DNA from: Kitasatospora sp. GP82
Lineage (GTDB): Bacteria > Actinomycetota > Actinomycetes > Streptomycetales > Streptomycetaceae
DNA: 64,000 bases
NCBI RefSeq assembly: GCF_029892105.1
Contig: NZ_JARZAJ010000014.1
Location: forward strand, 1-64,000
Reading direction: 5' to 3'
Shown: piece by piece, positions 17,238 to 28,993 of the stretch
Position numbering within the stretch: position 1 is the first letter of the stretch
Layout of the letters: each line of letters starts with the position of its first letter
The notes under the pieces: generated by a model
What the model was told of the DNA's origin: nothing
Databases searched by the model: none
What the model saw: only the letters and a program-made list of their open reading frames with translations
Translations under genes and position numbers: made by a program

Positions 17238-17600
17238 TCAGACGCGCTTGAGCTGCCACGCGTTGTTGTTGAAGCTGGGGACGGACGAGTAGCGGCAGCT
17301 GCTGCTGTAGTAGGAGCTCACCTGGACCCAGCCTGCGGGCGGGTAGGTGGAGGCGCAGGCGTTCACCACGGTGCCGACCGGGAGGCCGGTGAGCTGCTTG
17401 ATCTGCTTCATGTTCGGGTCGAAGCTCGAACCGCAGCTGAAACTGTTCCACCACTGGACGTCGACGAAGCCGCTCGGGGTGAGCGTGCTTGCGCAGACGT
17501 TGGCCACGTCGCCGGGAGCGGCCTGGGCGGGGGACATGGTCAGGGCGAGCGTGGCGGTGGCGAAGCCGACGGCCAGACAGGCGGTACGCAGGCGGGTCAT
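17238..17600 (-). CDS. Small secreted protein with two CAST repeats
   Basis: A 120-residue exported protein. Residues 1-27 are a Sec signal peptide ending near 'SPAQA'. The mature region is two imperfect repeats of about 38 residues, each with Cys-Ala-Ser-Thr, a Pro-x-Gly turn, a Val-x-Val strand, a Ser/Tyr-rich turn with a second Cys, and a closing Gln-Leu-Lys. Each repeat thus offers a Cys pair for a disulfide. No enzymatic motif is seen; a surface-binding or inhibitor role is possible. ATG chosen for the AAGGAG upstream. It is not in an obvious operon. Confidence 0.75.
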   Translation of the reverse strand: MTRLRTACLAVGFATATLALTMSPAQAAPGDVANVCASTLTPSGFVDVQWWNSFSCGSSFDPNMKQIKQLTGLPVGTVVNACASTYPPAGWVQVSSYYSSSCRYSSVPSFNNNAWQLKRV

Positions 17601-18146
17601 GGGTGGGGACTCCTTCTCGGGGCATCGCGCCGGTGGGTGCAGAAGCATTCCTAACGTGTCATGAGCATCACCGGCAGTAGCTTTCCGGCCCATGTCGACG
17701 TCGTGGGCGGGAAACCGCCGTCCCGCAGGGCTGCTGACGCGAGTCGTCCTTCCCCCTTTGCAGGACGCGGCGGGCGGATCCATAGTGGAGAGAGCTGATC
17801 AGCACGCTCCGCTCAGATGGAGCCGTCCCGGCGGCGAACACGTGCAGGCCGCCGAGACCAGTCGCTCCGCACAGACCGGAGCCACGCCGGCACGAGGGCG
17901 GGAGCCCAGTGGAAGCCGGCCGGGACCGCTGTCACGGCCCCGTGAATTTCTCTCCCCTCAAGCGGAGAGCAGAAGGCCCGGCCGTCAGAGCCGGGCCTTC
18001 GCCGTGAGAGCCGGGCCTCCGCCGTCCCGGGGACACTGGTTGAGCCTGCGGCACCGGGGTAGGCGATCAGGAGAGAAGGCCGATGGGCGCGTCATGCGGC
18101 GATGCCGCGTGCTCCTGCGTGTGTCCGGAGGTCGACGGGAGCGGTG
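17601..18146. other. Intergenic region with orphan hairpin
   Basis: I see no supportable gene in this stretch of about 545 bp. It holds the promoter of the repeat-containing secreted protein at its left end, a terminator-like hairpin at 17972-18000, and the leader of the universal stress protein. Confidence 0.5.
17972..18000. terminator. Orphan terminator-like hairpin
   Basis: An 11-bp perfect stem (17972-17982 with 17990-18000) closes a 7-nt loop. A third copy of GAGCCGGGCCT follows at about 18008, which could form an alternative stem. No gene ends directly before it, so it may be an attenuator in the stress-protein leader. Confidence 0.5.
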
Positions 18147-19082
18147 ATGACGTACTCGGGTGCCGAGATCCGGCCGGTTCTGGTGGGTGTGGGCGACCGT
18201 GAGGATGAGGAGTACGTCGTCCGCCAGGCGGCCGAGGAGGCCGTACGCCGCGGTACCGGCGTCCGGCTCCTGCACGTGGTGGACTGGCCGCCGCCGGCCG
18301 GCGCGGCGCTGTCTCCGCAGGTGGTGGCCCAGACCGTCACCGCACCGTACGTGCTGCTGTTGCAGGCCGAGTACCCTCGGGTTCCGGTGTGGCAGACCTG
18401 GGGATCGGGCTCTCCCGCGCCCCTGCTGGTCGAGAATGCCGAGGACGCCGTGCTGTGCGTACTGGGCCACCGCGGACATCGGGGCCCGGCCCGGCTCACC
18501 GCGGGTTCGGTGGCCCTGCACGTGGCCGGGCAGGCAAGCTGCCCGGTCCTGGTGGTGAAGCCCGAACGCGAGGCCGAGCACGCCGGAAAGGCCGGCGGGC
18601 CGGTGATCGAGCAGGCGGGACGCCGCACCGGGGTGGTCGCCGGTGTCGAGGGAACGGACCCGGCCGAGCAGGTCCTCGACTTCGCGTTCGCCGAGGCGCA
18701 ACTGCGCGGCACAACCCTGGAGATCGTCCACGCCGACCACCGTCCGCAGGTGCTCCCGCCAGGGCTCGCGCCGCCCGAACAGAGCGACCTGGCCGGTATC
18801 ACGAATGCCGAGATCCGAGTACTGGAGACCCGGATCGGTCCGCTGCGGGACCGGTACCGCGATGTGCAGGTATCGGTCAGGATCGAGCACACCGGCCCGG
18901 TGCCTGCGCTACTCGACGCGGGCCTCGGCGCCGCCGTGGTCGTGGTCGGCTCCCACGGCCGGACCGGAATCCGCAGGCTGATCATCGGATCGGTCAGCAG
19001 TGAGATCCTGCACCGGGCCGCCTGCCCGGTCATGGTGGTCCCCGCCGCAGGCCCGCCGGCCGGACACGGAGCCGACGGCTAG
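18147..19082 (+). CDS. Tandem-domain universal stress protein
   Basis: A 311-residue protein with two UspA domains (about 8-145 and 163-303). The second has the ATP-binding signature G-x2-G-x9-G-S as 'GSHGRTGIRRLIIGSVS'; the first keeps a version 'GHRGHRGPARLTAGSVA'. Such proteins accumulate in hypoxia, stationary phase and dormancy and in actinobacteria are typical DevR/DosR/OsdR targets. A DevR-like regulator is encoded about 9 kb downstream at 28261. The ATG is preceded by GGGAG; a GTG three bases upstream is less likely. Confidence 0.9.
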   Translation: MTYSGAEIRPVLVGVGDREDEEYVVRQAAEEAVRRGTGVRLLHVVDWPPPAGAALSPQVVAQTVTAPYVLLLQAEYPRVPVWQTWGSGSPAPLLVENAEDAVLCVLGHRGHRGPARLTAGSVALHVAGQASCPVLVVKPEREAEHAGKAGGPVIEQAGRRTGVVAGVEGTDPAEQVLDFAFAEAQLRGTTLEIVHADHRPQVLPPGLAPPEQSDLAGITNAEIRVLETRIGPLRDRYRDVQVSVRIEHTGPVPALLDAGLGAAVVVVGSHGRTGIRRLIIGSVSSEILHRAACPVMVVPAAGPPAGHGADG

Positions 19083-19310
19083 CGGACCTCACGGTTCCAC
19101 CGGCCACTGCCTCGGCGCACCCGAACCACCCGGCCCGGTCTTCGGGGGAATCGCGCGCATGCCCGGCTACCCTTGCACAACGCGAGGGTTACTTGGACGG
19201 ACCGACGCTTCACCCGCGGTGTCCCAGGCACCTGGCCGCGCCGCCCGCACCGTCGACGGCCTGCAAGCCCGCGCGCCGCGGCCGGTCATGATGTCGGAGC
19301 TCACTGCCTG

Positions 19311-20531
19311 ATGAACACTCATATGCCTGCCCGTCGGCGCTGTCCGGCCGTGCTGTCCCTCCTGCTGGTCCTGTCCTTCCTGCCGGTCTCCACCGCCTGC
19401 TCCACCTCGACCCGCAGTGCGGCCCCTTCGCCCGCGGTCACCGCACCGGCCCCCGGGACCGTCCCTCCCGGCTCGCCGACCGCTCCCGGGGCCATGGCGA
19501 ACCTGCTGCCCGGTATGCCGGAGCCGCTGGACCCGCACGACCTCTACGCCGCCGACCGGCCCGGCCAACTGGCGGACACCGTCCGGCAGTTCCCCTCCCG
19601 CGTGTATGTTCCCAACACGCGGTCCGACACCGTGAGCGTGATCGACCCCGCCACCTACCAGGTCGTCGACACCCTTCACGTCGGCCGTCAGCCGCAGCAC
19701 GTGGTCCCCTCCTGGGACCTGAAGACCCTGTGGGTCAACAACGACCTCGGCAACAGCCTCACCCCGATCGACCCGGCGACCGGCAAGACCGGTGAGCCGG
19801 TCGACGTGCACGACCCCTACAACCTCTACTTCACGCCCGACGGCAAGTACGCGATCGTGATGGCCTCCGCCGACCGGCAACTGGTCTTCCGCGACGCGCA
19901 CACGATGGCGGTCGCCAAGTCCGTTCCGGCCGACTGCGCCGGCGTCAACCACGCCGACTTCTCCCCGGACGGCTTGTACTTCATCGTCTCCTGCGAGTTC
20001 TCCGGCGAACTCCTCAAGGTCGACACCGCCGCCATGACCGTGCTCGGCAAGCAGAAGCTCCCCTTCAACGGGGCGATGCCCCAGGACGTCAAGATCTCCC
20101 CCGACGGACGCACCTGGTACATCGCAGACATGGCGGCCAACGGCCTGTGGGTGCTCGACGGAGACACCTTCGCCGCCCCCACCCTGCTGCCCACCGGCAA
20201 GGGCGCGCACGGCCTGTACGTCGGCCGCGACTCCAGGAGCCTCTACATCTCCAACCGCGGCGAAGGCTCCGTCTCCGTCCTCGACCTCGCCACCGGCAGA
20301 CTTTCCGCCAAGTGGCACATCCCCGGCGGCGGCAGCCCGGACATGGGAGGCGTCTCCGCCGACGGGGCGGTCCTGTGGCTCAGCGGCCGGTACAACTCGG
20401 AGGTCTACGCCATCTCCACCGGCGACGGACGCCTGCTGGCCCGGATCAAGGTAGGAGCCGGACCGCACGGCCTGTGCGTCTACCCGCAACCCGGCCGGTA
20501 CTCCCTCGGCCATACCGGCATCTTCCGCTGA
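19311..20531 (+). CDS. YVTN/YncE-type beta-propeller lipoprotein
   Basis: A 406-residue lipoprotein. The signal peptide ends in a lipobox ('LPVSTAC', Cys30), followed by a Ser/Pro/Ala-rich linker. From about residue 90 come seven-bladed-propeller repeats of the YVTN type: 'VYVPNTRSDTVSVIDPATYQVVDTLHVG', 'LWVNNDLGNSLTPIDPATGK', 'YIADMAANGLWVLDG', 'LYISNRGEGSVSVLDLATG'. Such proteins sit outside the membrane as binding platforms. ATG 19311 gives the full signal peptide; ATG 19323 is an alternative. It stands alone and ends near the convergent lipoprotein gene. Confidence 0.85.
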   Translation: MNTHMPARRRCPAVLSLLLVLSFLPVSTACSTSTRSAAPSPAVTAPAPGTVPPGSPTAPGAMANLLPGMPEPLDPHDLYAADRPGQLADTVRQFPSRVYVPNTRSDTVSVIDPATYQVVDTLHVGRQPQHVVPSWDLKTLWVNNDLGNSLTPIDPATGKTGEPVDVHDPYNLYFTPDGKYAIVMASADRQLVFRDAHTMAVAKSVPADCAGVNHADFSPDGLYFIVSCEFSGELLKVDTAAMTVLGKQKLPFNGAMPQDVKISPDGRTWYIADMAANGLWVLDGDTFAAPTLLPTGKGAHGLYVGRDSRSLYISNRGEGSVSVLDLATGRLSAKWHIPGGGSPDMGGVSADGAVLWLSGRYNSEVYAISTGDGRLLARIKVGAGPHGLCVYPQPGRYSLGHTGIFR

Positions 20532-20595
20532 CCGCCTTTTCGCCACTCGGCGGGCGGGCCGCAGCCGTGGCGAAGCCGGCACCACGACGGGCGAC

Positions 20596-21186
20596 TCAGT
20601 CGAGTTCGACCTCGAAGTCCCAGGTGGTCAGGGGCTTTCCGGCTTTGCCCCAGGTCAGCGTGGAGTGGCCGGCGGCGAAGGTCCCGGCCAGCCGGAGGAC
20701 GGCGCTGTGCCCGGGGGTGGCCGTGGCCGAGGCCGTGTCGGCGGTGAGCGGGACGGTGCGGCCGAGTTCATCGGTGGCCGTCAGCGCGTCCGCGCTGAGA
20801 ACGTCACTGCCCGCCGGGACCTGGAGCGTCACCGTGATGGTGCCCCTGGACTGCGTCGGCGGGGCCTTCCCCGGCGCGGGGGCGGGCAGTTCGAGGTCGG
20901 GGCCGGTTGCGGTGATCTGCCCCTGCTGCGGCCCGAGGTCCAGCCGGACGGCGTCGCCCATGGCAACCAGCTGGGCGTGGCCCGGGGAGGCGGTGGGCAC
21001 GATCGGGGAGGCCGGAGGGGTGGGGATCGGCACCCTTCCCAGGTCCGACGCGGTGTTCTGCGTCGAGGAGCACGCGGTGCCCCCGGCCAGCAGGACGGCC
21101 AGCAGGACGGCAGCGGCGGCGGGACGGCGGCGGCCGAGGCCGCGCCCATCACGGGCGCGGCCTCGGCCGGTGGAGCGGTGGATCAC
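20596..21186 (-). CDS. Small lipoprotein coupled to phosphoesterase
   Basis: A 196-residue lipoprotein. An Arg-rich start leads to a hydrophobic core and a lipobox ('LLAGGTAC'), then a Thr/Pro linker and a beta-rich domain ('ITVTLQVPAGSDVL', 'AVLRLAGTFAAGHSTLTWG', 'TTWDFEVELD'). The domain is not recognised by me but resembles copper-resistance or immunoglobulin-like beta-sandwich modules. The GTG start overlaps the phosphoesterase stop by 4 nt (GTGA), so the two are co-translated. It may tether or assist the secreted phosphoesterase. Confidence 0.75.
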   Translation of the reverse strand: MIHRSTGRGRARDGRGLGRRRPAAAAVLLAVLLAGGTACSSTQNTASDLGRVPIPTPPASPIVPTASPGHAQLVAMGDAVRLDLGPQQGQITATGPDLELPAPAPGKAPPTQSRGTITVTLQVPAGSDVLSADALTATDELGRTVPLTADTASATATPGHSAVLRLAGTFAAGHSTLTWGKAGKPLTTWDFEVELD

Positions 21187-22694
21187 TTGCCGGCTCCGAT
21201 TCGCAGGCTGTCGTTCATGGCATTGGCACCGGTGAAGTCGGGCTCCAGCGCCGCGGGTTGGTCCTGCGCCTGCGCGGTGGTGGCGGAGTAGACGCCGTTG
21301 CTGCCCATGGCGGCGGGCTGCATCGCCCGGCCGCTCGGGTTGTTGTAGACGTCGGGGCCGAACGGGCGCAGGCCCGGGGCGGCGGCGTACCCGAGGTGGC
21401 CGTGGCCGTCGGTGCCGCCGTGGCCGATGTGGAAGAGGTCTTCCATGCTGCGCAGCCACGAGTAGTGGTTGTACGGCTGGTCGCTGATCGTGCCCGGCTT
21501 GATGTAGCGGGAGATCAGCACCGAGCCGGTGATGCCGCCGCCGGGGGTGGTGTCCTGGCCGAACGCCTGGTCACCGGGCTGACTGGTGTTGGGGCCCGGC
21601 AGCTCGTTGCAGCAGGCGACCACGGACTGGGCGGTGTCGGTGGGGGTGTTGAGCTTCGGGTCGCTGTTGCCGGTGTAGTCGGCGGTGGAGTTGCCGTAGA
21701 GCTTGTACGGCGGGAAGGCCTCGTCGAAGGTGATGTCGATCAGGCCGCCGTCCTGGAAGGCGGGGGAGGCCATGATCTGCGGGATCCACTTCTGCAGGAA
21801 CAGGTCCGAGGCGTACAGGCCGCCCTGGTGGTTGTTCGGGTCGCCCGAGCCGTTGTCGCCCTTGCAGGTGGAGTCGTGCGCGTCGGCGCAGTTGTTCGGC
21901 GTGATCCAGGAGAACGAGGGGGTGGTGGACTCGTTCTTGAGGTCCTCGGCCAGGCCGCTCAGCGCCGGGTGCCCTGCCTCGGCGGAACGGCCGTCGAGCG
22001 GGGCGACCCTGGCGCAGTCCTTCGGGTGGTCGATCAGCGAGTGGAACCAGGCGGTGGGGTTGTGCTTGGCCACGTACTGGTCCTGCGCGGTGGAACCGGC
22101 CGGGTCCGGGACGCCCGCGCCCGACGGGTCTCCCGGGATGCCGCAGCGGTACGGGTCCTCGCGGCCGGGGGTGCTGCCCATGTCCTGCATGTAGGCCTTC
22201 CAGGCGACCTTCTTCTGGTCGAGCTGGTTGAACAGGGTGGGCACCGAACTCGGGTAGACGCAGCCGGAGGTGGCGTGGACCTGGCCGTCGGGGGCCGGGG
22301 TGCCGGGGGAGACGTTCTTGTACTGCGCGCAGTCCGCCTGGTTGTCCGGTGCGGGGGCCTGGCCGCTGGCCAGGCTGATGTAGTTGTCGAGGCTGTAGTG
22401 CCCGGTGCCGTAGTACTGGCGCAGCAGTTCGCCGTACTGGGGAAGGGTCTTCCAGAGATAGCTGTTCTGGTTCAGCCCGCTGAACGAGGCCTCGTAGGAC
22501 TTGTTCTCCAGGACGATCAGCCAGACGTGCTTGATTTTCGGCGGATGGAATGACTCGGCGTGCGCGTCGGCGCTGCCCGCCCCGGTACTGCCGACCAGCC
22601 CGACGGTGGCCAGTGCCACAGCTGCCAGTGTCGCCGCCGTGCGCGACCGTCGGCCCGTGCTTGCCCGGCCAGGCCGGACTCCCCTTATTCTCAT
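21183..22694 (-). CDS. Secreted PF04185 phosphoesterase
   Basis: A 503-residue exported protein. The N-terminal 45 residues form a signal peptide (Arg-rich, then 'LAAVALATVGLVGSTGAGSADA'). The body is a phosphoesterase of the phospholipase C/acid phosphatase superfamily: 'HVWLIVLENKSYEASF' (metal site plus Ser), 'GTGHYSLDNYISLASGQAP', 'DITFDEAF', 'VLISRYIKPG', 'YNHYSWLRSMEDLF'. It is the second PF04185 enzyme in the window but lacks the long membrane head of the one at 5622. It is the first gene of a two-gene operon with the lipoprotein. ATG 22694 or GTG 22700 could start it. Confidence 0.9.
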   Translation of the reverse strand: MRIRGVRPGRASTGRRSRTAATLAAVALATVGLVGSTGAGSADAHAESFHPPKIKHVWLIVLENKSYEASFSGLNQNSYLWKTLPQYGELLRQYYGTGHYSLDNYISLASGQAPAPDNQADCAQYKNVSPGTPAPDGQVHATSGCVYPSSVPTLFNQLDQKKVAWKAYMQDMGSTPGREDPYRCGIPGDPSGAGVPDPAGSTAQDQYVAKHNPTAWFHSLIDHPKDCARVAPLDGRSAEAGHPALSGLAEDLKNESTTPSFSWITPNNCADAHDSTCKGDNGSGDPNNHQGGLYASDLFLQKWIPQIMASPAFQDGGLIDITFDEAFPPYKLYGNSTADYTGNSDPKLNTPTDTAQSVVACCNELPGPNTSQPGDQAFGQDTTPGGGITGSVLISRYIKPGTISDQPYNHYSWLRSMEDLFHIGHGGTDGHGHLGYAAAPGLRPFGPDVYNNPSGRAMQPAAMGSNGVYSATTAQAQDQPAALEPDFTGANAMNDSLRIGAGK

Positions 22695-22993
22695 GACCAC
22701 ATGCTGGCGTGCACTCTACGCGCGTGCAGCCACCTCGGAGTAAAACTTGTATGAACCTCCGGATTGGGTGGGATCAACTGCCTGGCTCCGGGCACTGGTT
22801 GGATCCGGACTGCCTGCGTGAGAAAGTCGTGCCCGTGAAGGCGGCAAAGGGTGGGCGGGACGTGAGGGTTGTGTCGGTACGGTGTGCGTCAGAACCTGGA
22901 TGCGGCAGGGTGGATGGCCAACGGTTTTCCCGGACGACGAGTTGACTCCGGGGGCGAACCGGGACGGGCTCAGTGAGAGGAGCACGTGGATAT

Positions 22994-23251
22994 ATGGACC
23001 ATCAGGAGCTTCGGCGGCGGTTTTGCGACGCTGACGGCGTGCTCTCTGGGCCGGCCGCCCGCGCCGGGGACGTCTTCACGCTCGCGGAGACGATCCGCGA
23101 CACCGAGCGACGCCAGGCCGAAGGGATCCGCGCGGGTGTCCCGCTGCGCGGCCAGGTGCAGTTCGACACCCACCTCGCCCAGCGCCGGCAGACGCCCTCC
23201 CCGACGTTCCGCGATCATCTGCGAGCCGTGGGCGGCGCCATCGAGGAGTGA
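22994..23251 (+). pseudogene. RraA-family C-terminal fragment
   Basis: An 85-residue frame reads 'DADGVLSGPAARAGDVFTL', then 'AETIRDTERRQAEGIRAG' and ends 'FRDHLRAVGGAIEE'. This matches the closing part of RraA-like proteins (class II aldolase/regulator of RNase E family, normally about 220 residues), where 'DxDGVVVVP' precedes a helical tail. The larger N-terminal part is missing. It has an ATG with AGAGGAG at a loose distance, so it could still be expressed as a short protein, but I read it as a stub. Family call is moderate. Confidence 0.5.
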
Positions 23252-23380
23252 CCCGGCAGCCCCGGCCGGTCCTGGGCCCGGGGGTGCCGAGCCCCCGGTT
23301 CCTTCGCGGTGCGAAGCCCGTCCCAGAGGCCGATCATGGGATCGGAAGCTGCGCCGGGACCCCGTCGAGGGAGGCGACCA

Positions 23381-23767
23381 ATGAGCATCGCCGGAGACTG
23401 GTACAACGAGTTCGGATCGCACATGCACCTTACGGCGGAGCCGTCCGGTGGCATCAGCGGCACCTACACCTCCGGTACCGGGCACGCGGTCGGTCGGTAC
23501 GTGGTCACCGGGCGCTACCACGCGTCCGGCCAGACGGGCCAGGGGGCGGCGGTCGGCTGGACGGTCGCGTGGCACAACCAGCAGAGCGACGCGGGATCCG
23601 TGACCAGCTGGACCGGTCAGTACTTCGAGAACGAGGAGCGGATCCTGGCGACCTGGCTGCTCACCAGGCCTGCGACCGCGGCGGACGTGTGGGAAGCGAC
23701 CACGGTCGGTCAGGACGTGTTCACCAGGGAGCGGCCGGCAGCCGAGGACCCCACGGGCATTGCGTGA
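23381..23767 (+). CDS. Avidin/streptavidin-family biotin-binding protein without signal peptide
   Basis: A 128-residue beta-barrel protein clearly related to streptavidin: 'GDWYNEFGS', 'GTYTSGTG', 'RYVVTGRY', 'GWTVAWHNQ', 'SWTGQY', 'TWLLTRPA', 'VGQDVFTRERP'. Mapping onto streptavidin, the biotin-contacting residues are kept: Asn9, Ser13, Tyr29, Ser31, Trp64, Ser73, Thr75, Trp92, Leu94, Trp104 and Asp112. The one visible change is Phe11 in place of Leu25. Unlike streptavidin it starts directly at the barrel (ATG with GGGAGGC upstream) and has no export signal, so it should stay in the cytoplasm. Its neighbours are an RraA stub, a PhoU-like protein and 5-oxoprolinase, none biotin-dependent as far as I can tell. 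Confidence 0.9.
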   Translation: MSIAGDWYNEFGSHMHLTAEPSGGISGTYTSGTGHAVGRYVVTGRYHASGQTGQGAAVGWTVAWHNQQSDAGSVTSWTGQYFENEERILATWLLTRPATAADVWEATTVGQDVFTRERPAAEDPTGIA

Positions 23768-23810
23768 GCCGTTGCGAGCTGCACGGCCGTCCGAGGACGG
23801 GAGCCGGCGG

Positions 23811-24473
23811 ATGCCGCACACCCCCACCGCCACCATCGAACGGCTGGTCCACCTGGTCCAGTTGGCGGCGACGGCCCTGAGCCGGGTGTCGAAGGCGGCG
23901 CTCGACGCGGAGGGCAGCAGGGCCGAGCAGGAACTGGCGGCTGCCGAGTCGGTGCTTGTGCCGCTCCACGAGGAGATCGAGGACGGCGCCTCCGTCCTGC
24001 TGGCAGGTCGGGGGCCGGTGCCGGAGGACCTGCGGGAGGTCGTGGCGGACGCCCATGTCGGGGGTGATGTGCAGCAACTGACCGATCTCGCCCGCCGGGT
24101 GGGCGAGATCGCCTGGGCCCGTCGCTCCAGGGGGCCGTTCCCGGACCCGGTGCGCCAGCCGCTGCGCGGGATGAGCTCGCTGGCCGTGGAGATGGTCGCG
24201 AAGGCCGGTGGCGCACTGCAGCAAGCGGCTCCCGAGACCATCGCCGACCTGCACGGCGGACTCAACGAGATCGGCCAGCGACAGCGGCTGCTGTACGGGC
24301 AACTGCTCGCGGCAGAGCCGCCGTTCGACCGGGTGGACGTGGTCGACGCGGTACTGCTGGGCTGCTGCTTCGAATGCTGCGCGGGCCACGCGCTGTCGGT
24401 GGCCAGACACGCGGTGCTGTTCACCGCGAGGCCCTGGGCCCTGTCCGGGCAACGGTCTTCCGGCAGACGGTGA
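23811..24473 (+). CDS. PhoU-like helical protein
   Basis: A 220-residue all-helical protein. The C-terminal region '[31 protein letters not shown]' mirrors the PhoU signature in which 'ERxADHAxxVA' carries metal ligands. Here the Glu and His remain, but two Cys pairs (CCFECC) are added. A PhoU repeat pair is normally about 215 residues, so the length fits. PhoU proteins couple phosphate supply to the Pst transporter and PhoR kinase; no pst or phoR gene is nearby. ATG 23811 has GGAG upstream. It lies 43 bp after the avidin gene and may be co-transcribed with it. Confidence 0.65.
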   Translation: MPHTPTATIERLVHLVQLAATALSRVSKAALDAEGSRAEQELAAAESVLVPLHEEIEDGASVLLAGRGPVPEDLREVVADAHVGGDVQQLTDLARRVGEIAWARRSRGPFPDPVRQPLRGMSSLAVEMVAKAGGALQQAAPETIADLHGGLNEIGQRQRLLYGQLLAAEPPFDRVDVVDAVLLGCCFECCAGHALSVARHAVLFTARPWALSGQRSSGRR

Positions 24474-24570
24474 CCGTGCGCAGTCATGTCGTGTTTGCGG
24501 CATCTGTCGGACGGGCCGGATACTCGAAGCCGCGGCATCTGCCGCGCGTGTTCCCTCGCGGGAGGCAGCT

Positions 24571-28173
<3,603 letters not shown>

Positions 28174-28260
28174 GCGGCCCGCACGAGTTCCGCCCGGAGG
28201 GCGCGCAGAATCGAGGCAGGGATCCGCCGTCCGATTCATCTGCAGCGCAGGAGGGCAGTG

Positions 28261-28950
28261 ATGGATGCGACCGAGCTCCGCGAGTCCGAGCAGCCCGTAC
28301 GGGTCTTCCTGCTGGACGATCACGAGGTGGTTCGGCGCGGGGTCCGTGACCTGCTGGAGGCCGAGCCGGACATCGAGGTGGTCGGTGAGGCGGGGACCTG
28401 TGCGCAGGCCCTGGCCCGGGTGCCGGCGCTGCGCCCGCAGGTGGCCGTGCTCGACGTACGGCTGCCGGACGGCGACGGGGTCGGTGTCTGCCGCGAGCTG
28501 CGCGACCGGTTGCCGGAGCTGGTCTGCCTGATGCTGACCTCCTTCGACGACGACGACGCGCTGCTGGACGCGATCATGGCGGGTGCCGCCGGATATGTGC
28601 TGAAGCAGGTCAAGGGCAGCGACCTGGTCAGCGCCGTGCGGACGGTCGCCTCGGGCCGGTCGATGCTGGACCCGGCCACGACCCGCAAGCTGATGGAGAA
28701 CCTGCGCCACCGCGACGAGGGCGACAGCGACTCCGCCCTCGCCCGGCTGACCCCGCGCGAGCGCGAGATCCTGGCCCTGGTCGGCGAGGGCAAGACCAAC
28801 CGGCAGATCGGCCAGGAGCTCTACCTCGCCGAGAAGACCGTCAAGAACCACGTCTCCCGGATGCTCGCCAAACTGGGGGTCGAACGCCGCCTCCAGGCCG
28901 CCGTCATCGCCGCCCACGCCGAGGCGGCGCACCCCGAGCACCCCCGCTGA
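28261..28950 (+). CDS. DevR/DosR-type NarL-family response regulator
   Basis: A 229-residue regulator. The receiver domain carries the acidic pocket 'FLLDDHEVVRRGVRDLLE', phosphoacceptor Asp65 in 'VAVLDVRLPDG' and switch Lys in 'GYVLKQVKG'. A linker leads to the LuxR/NarL DNA-binding domain 'LTPREREILALVGEG' through 'YLAEKTVKNHVSRMLAKLG'. The match to mycobacterial DosR (DevR) and streptomycete OsdR is close in both domains. Those control hypoxia and dormancy genes such as universal stress proteins. No histidine kinase gene is adjacent, so it is an orphan here. AGGAGG precedes the GTG/ATG pair at 28258/28261; spacing favours ATG 28261. Confidence 0.92.
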   Translation: MDATELRESEQPVRVFLLDDHEVVRRGVRDLLEAEPDIEVVGEAGTCAQALARVPALRPQVAVLDVRLPDGDGVGVCRELRDRLPELVCLMLTSFDDDDALLDAIMAGAAGYVLKQVKGSDLVSAVRTVASGRSMLDPATTRKLMENLRHRDEGDSDSALARLTPREREILALVGEGKTNRQIGQELYLAEKTVKNHVSRMLAKLGVERRLQAAVIAAHAEAAHPEHPR

Positions 28951-28993
28951 GTCTGCCCGCCCGGAGCGCGGGCGAGGGCAGACTCGTTCTCCG

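Noticed and set aside
14429-17251. 940-codon plus-strand frame
   Set aside because: It mirrors the GH92 gene on the other strand and has the Gly/Val/Arg-rich composition of antisense frames in GC-rich DNA.
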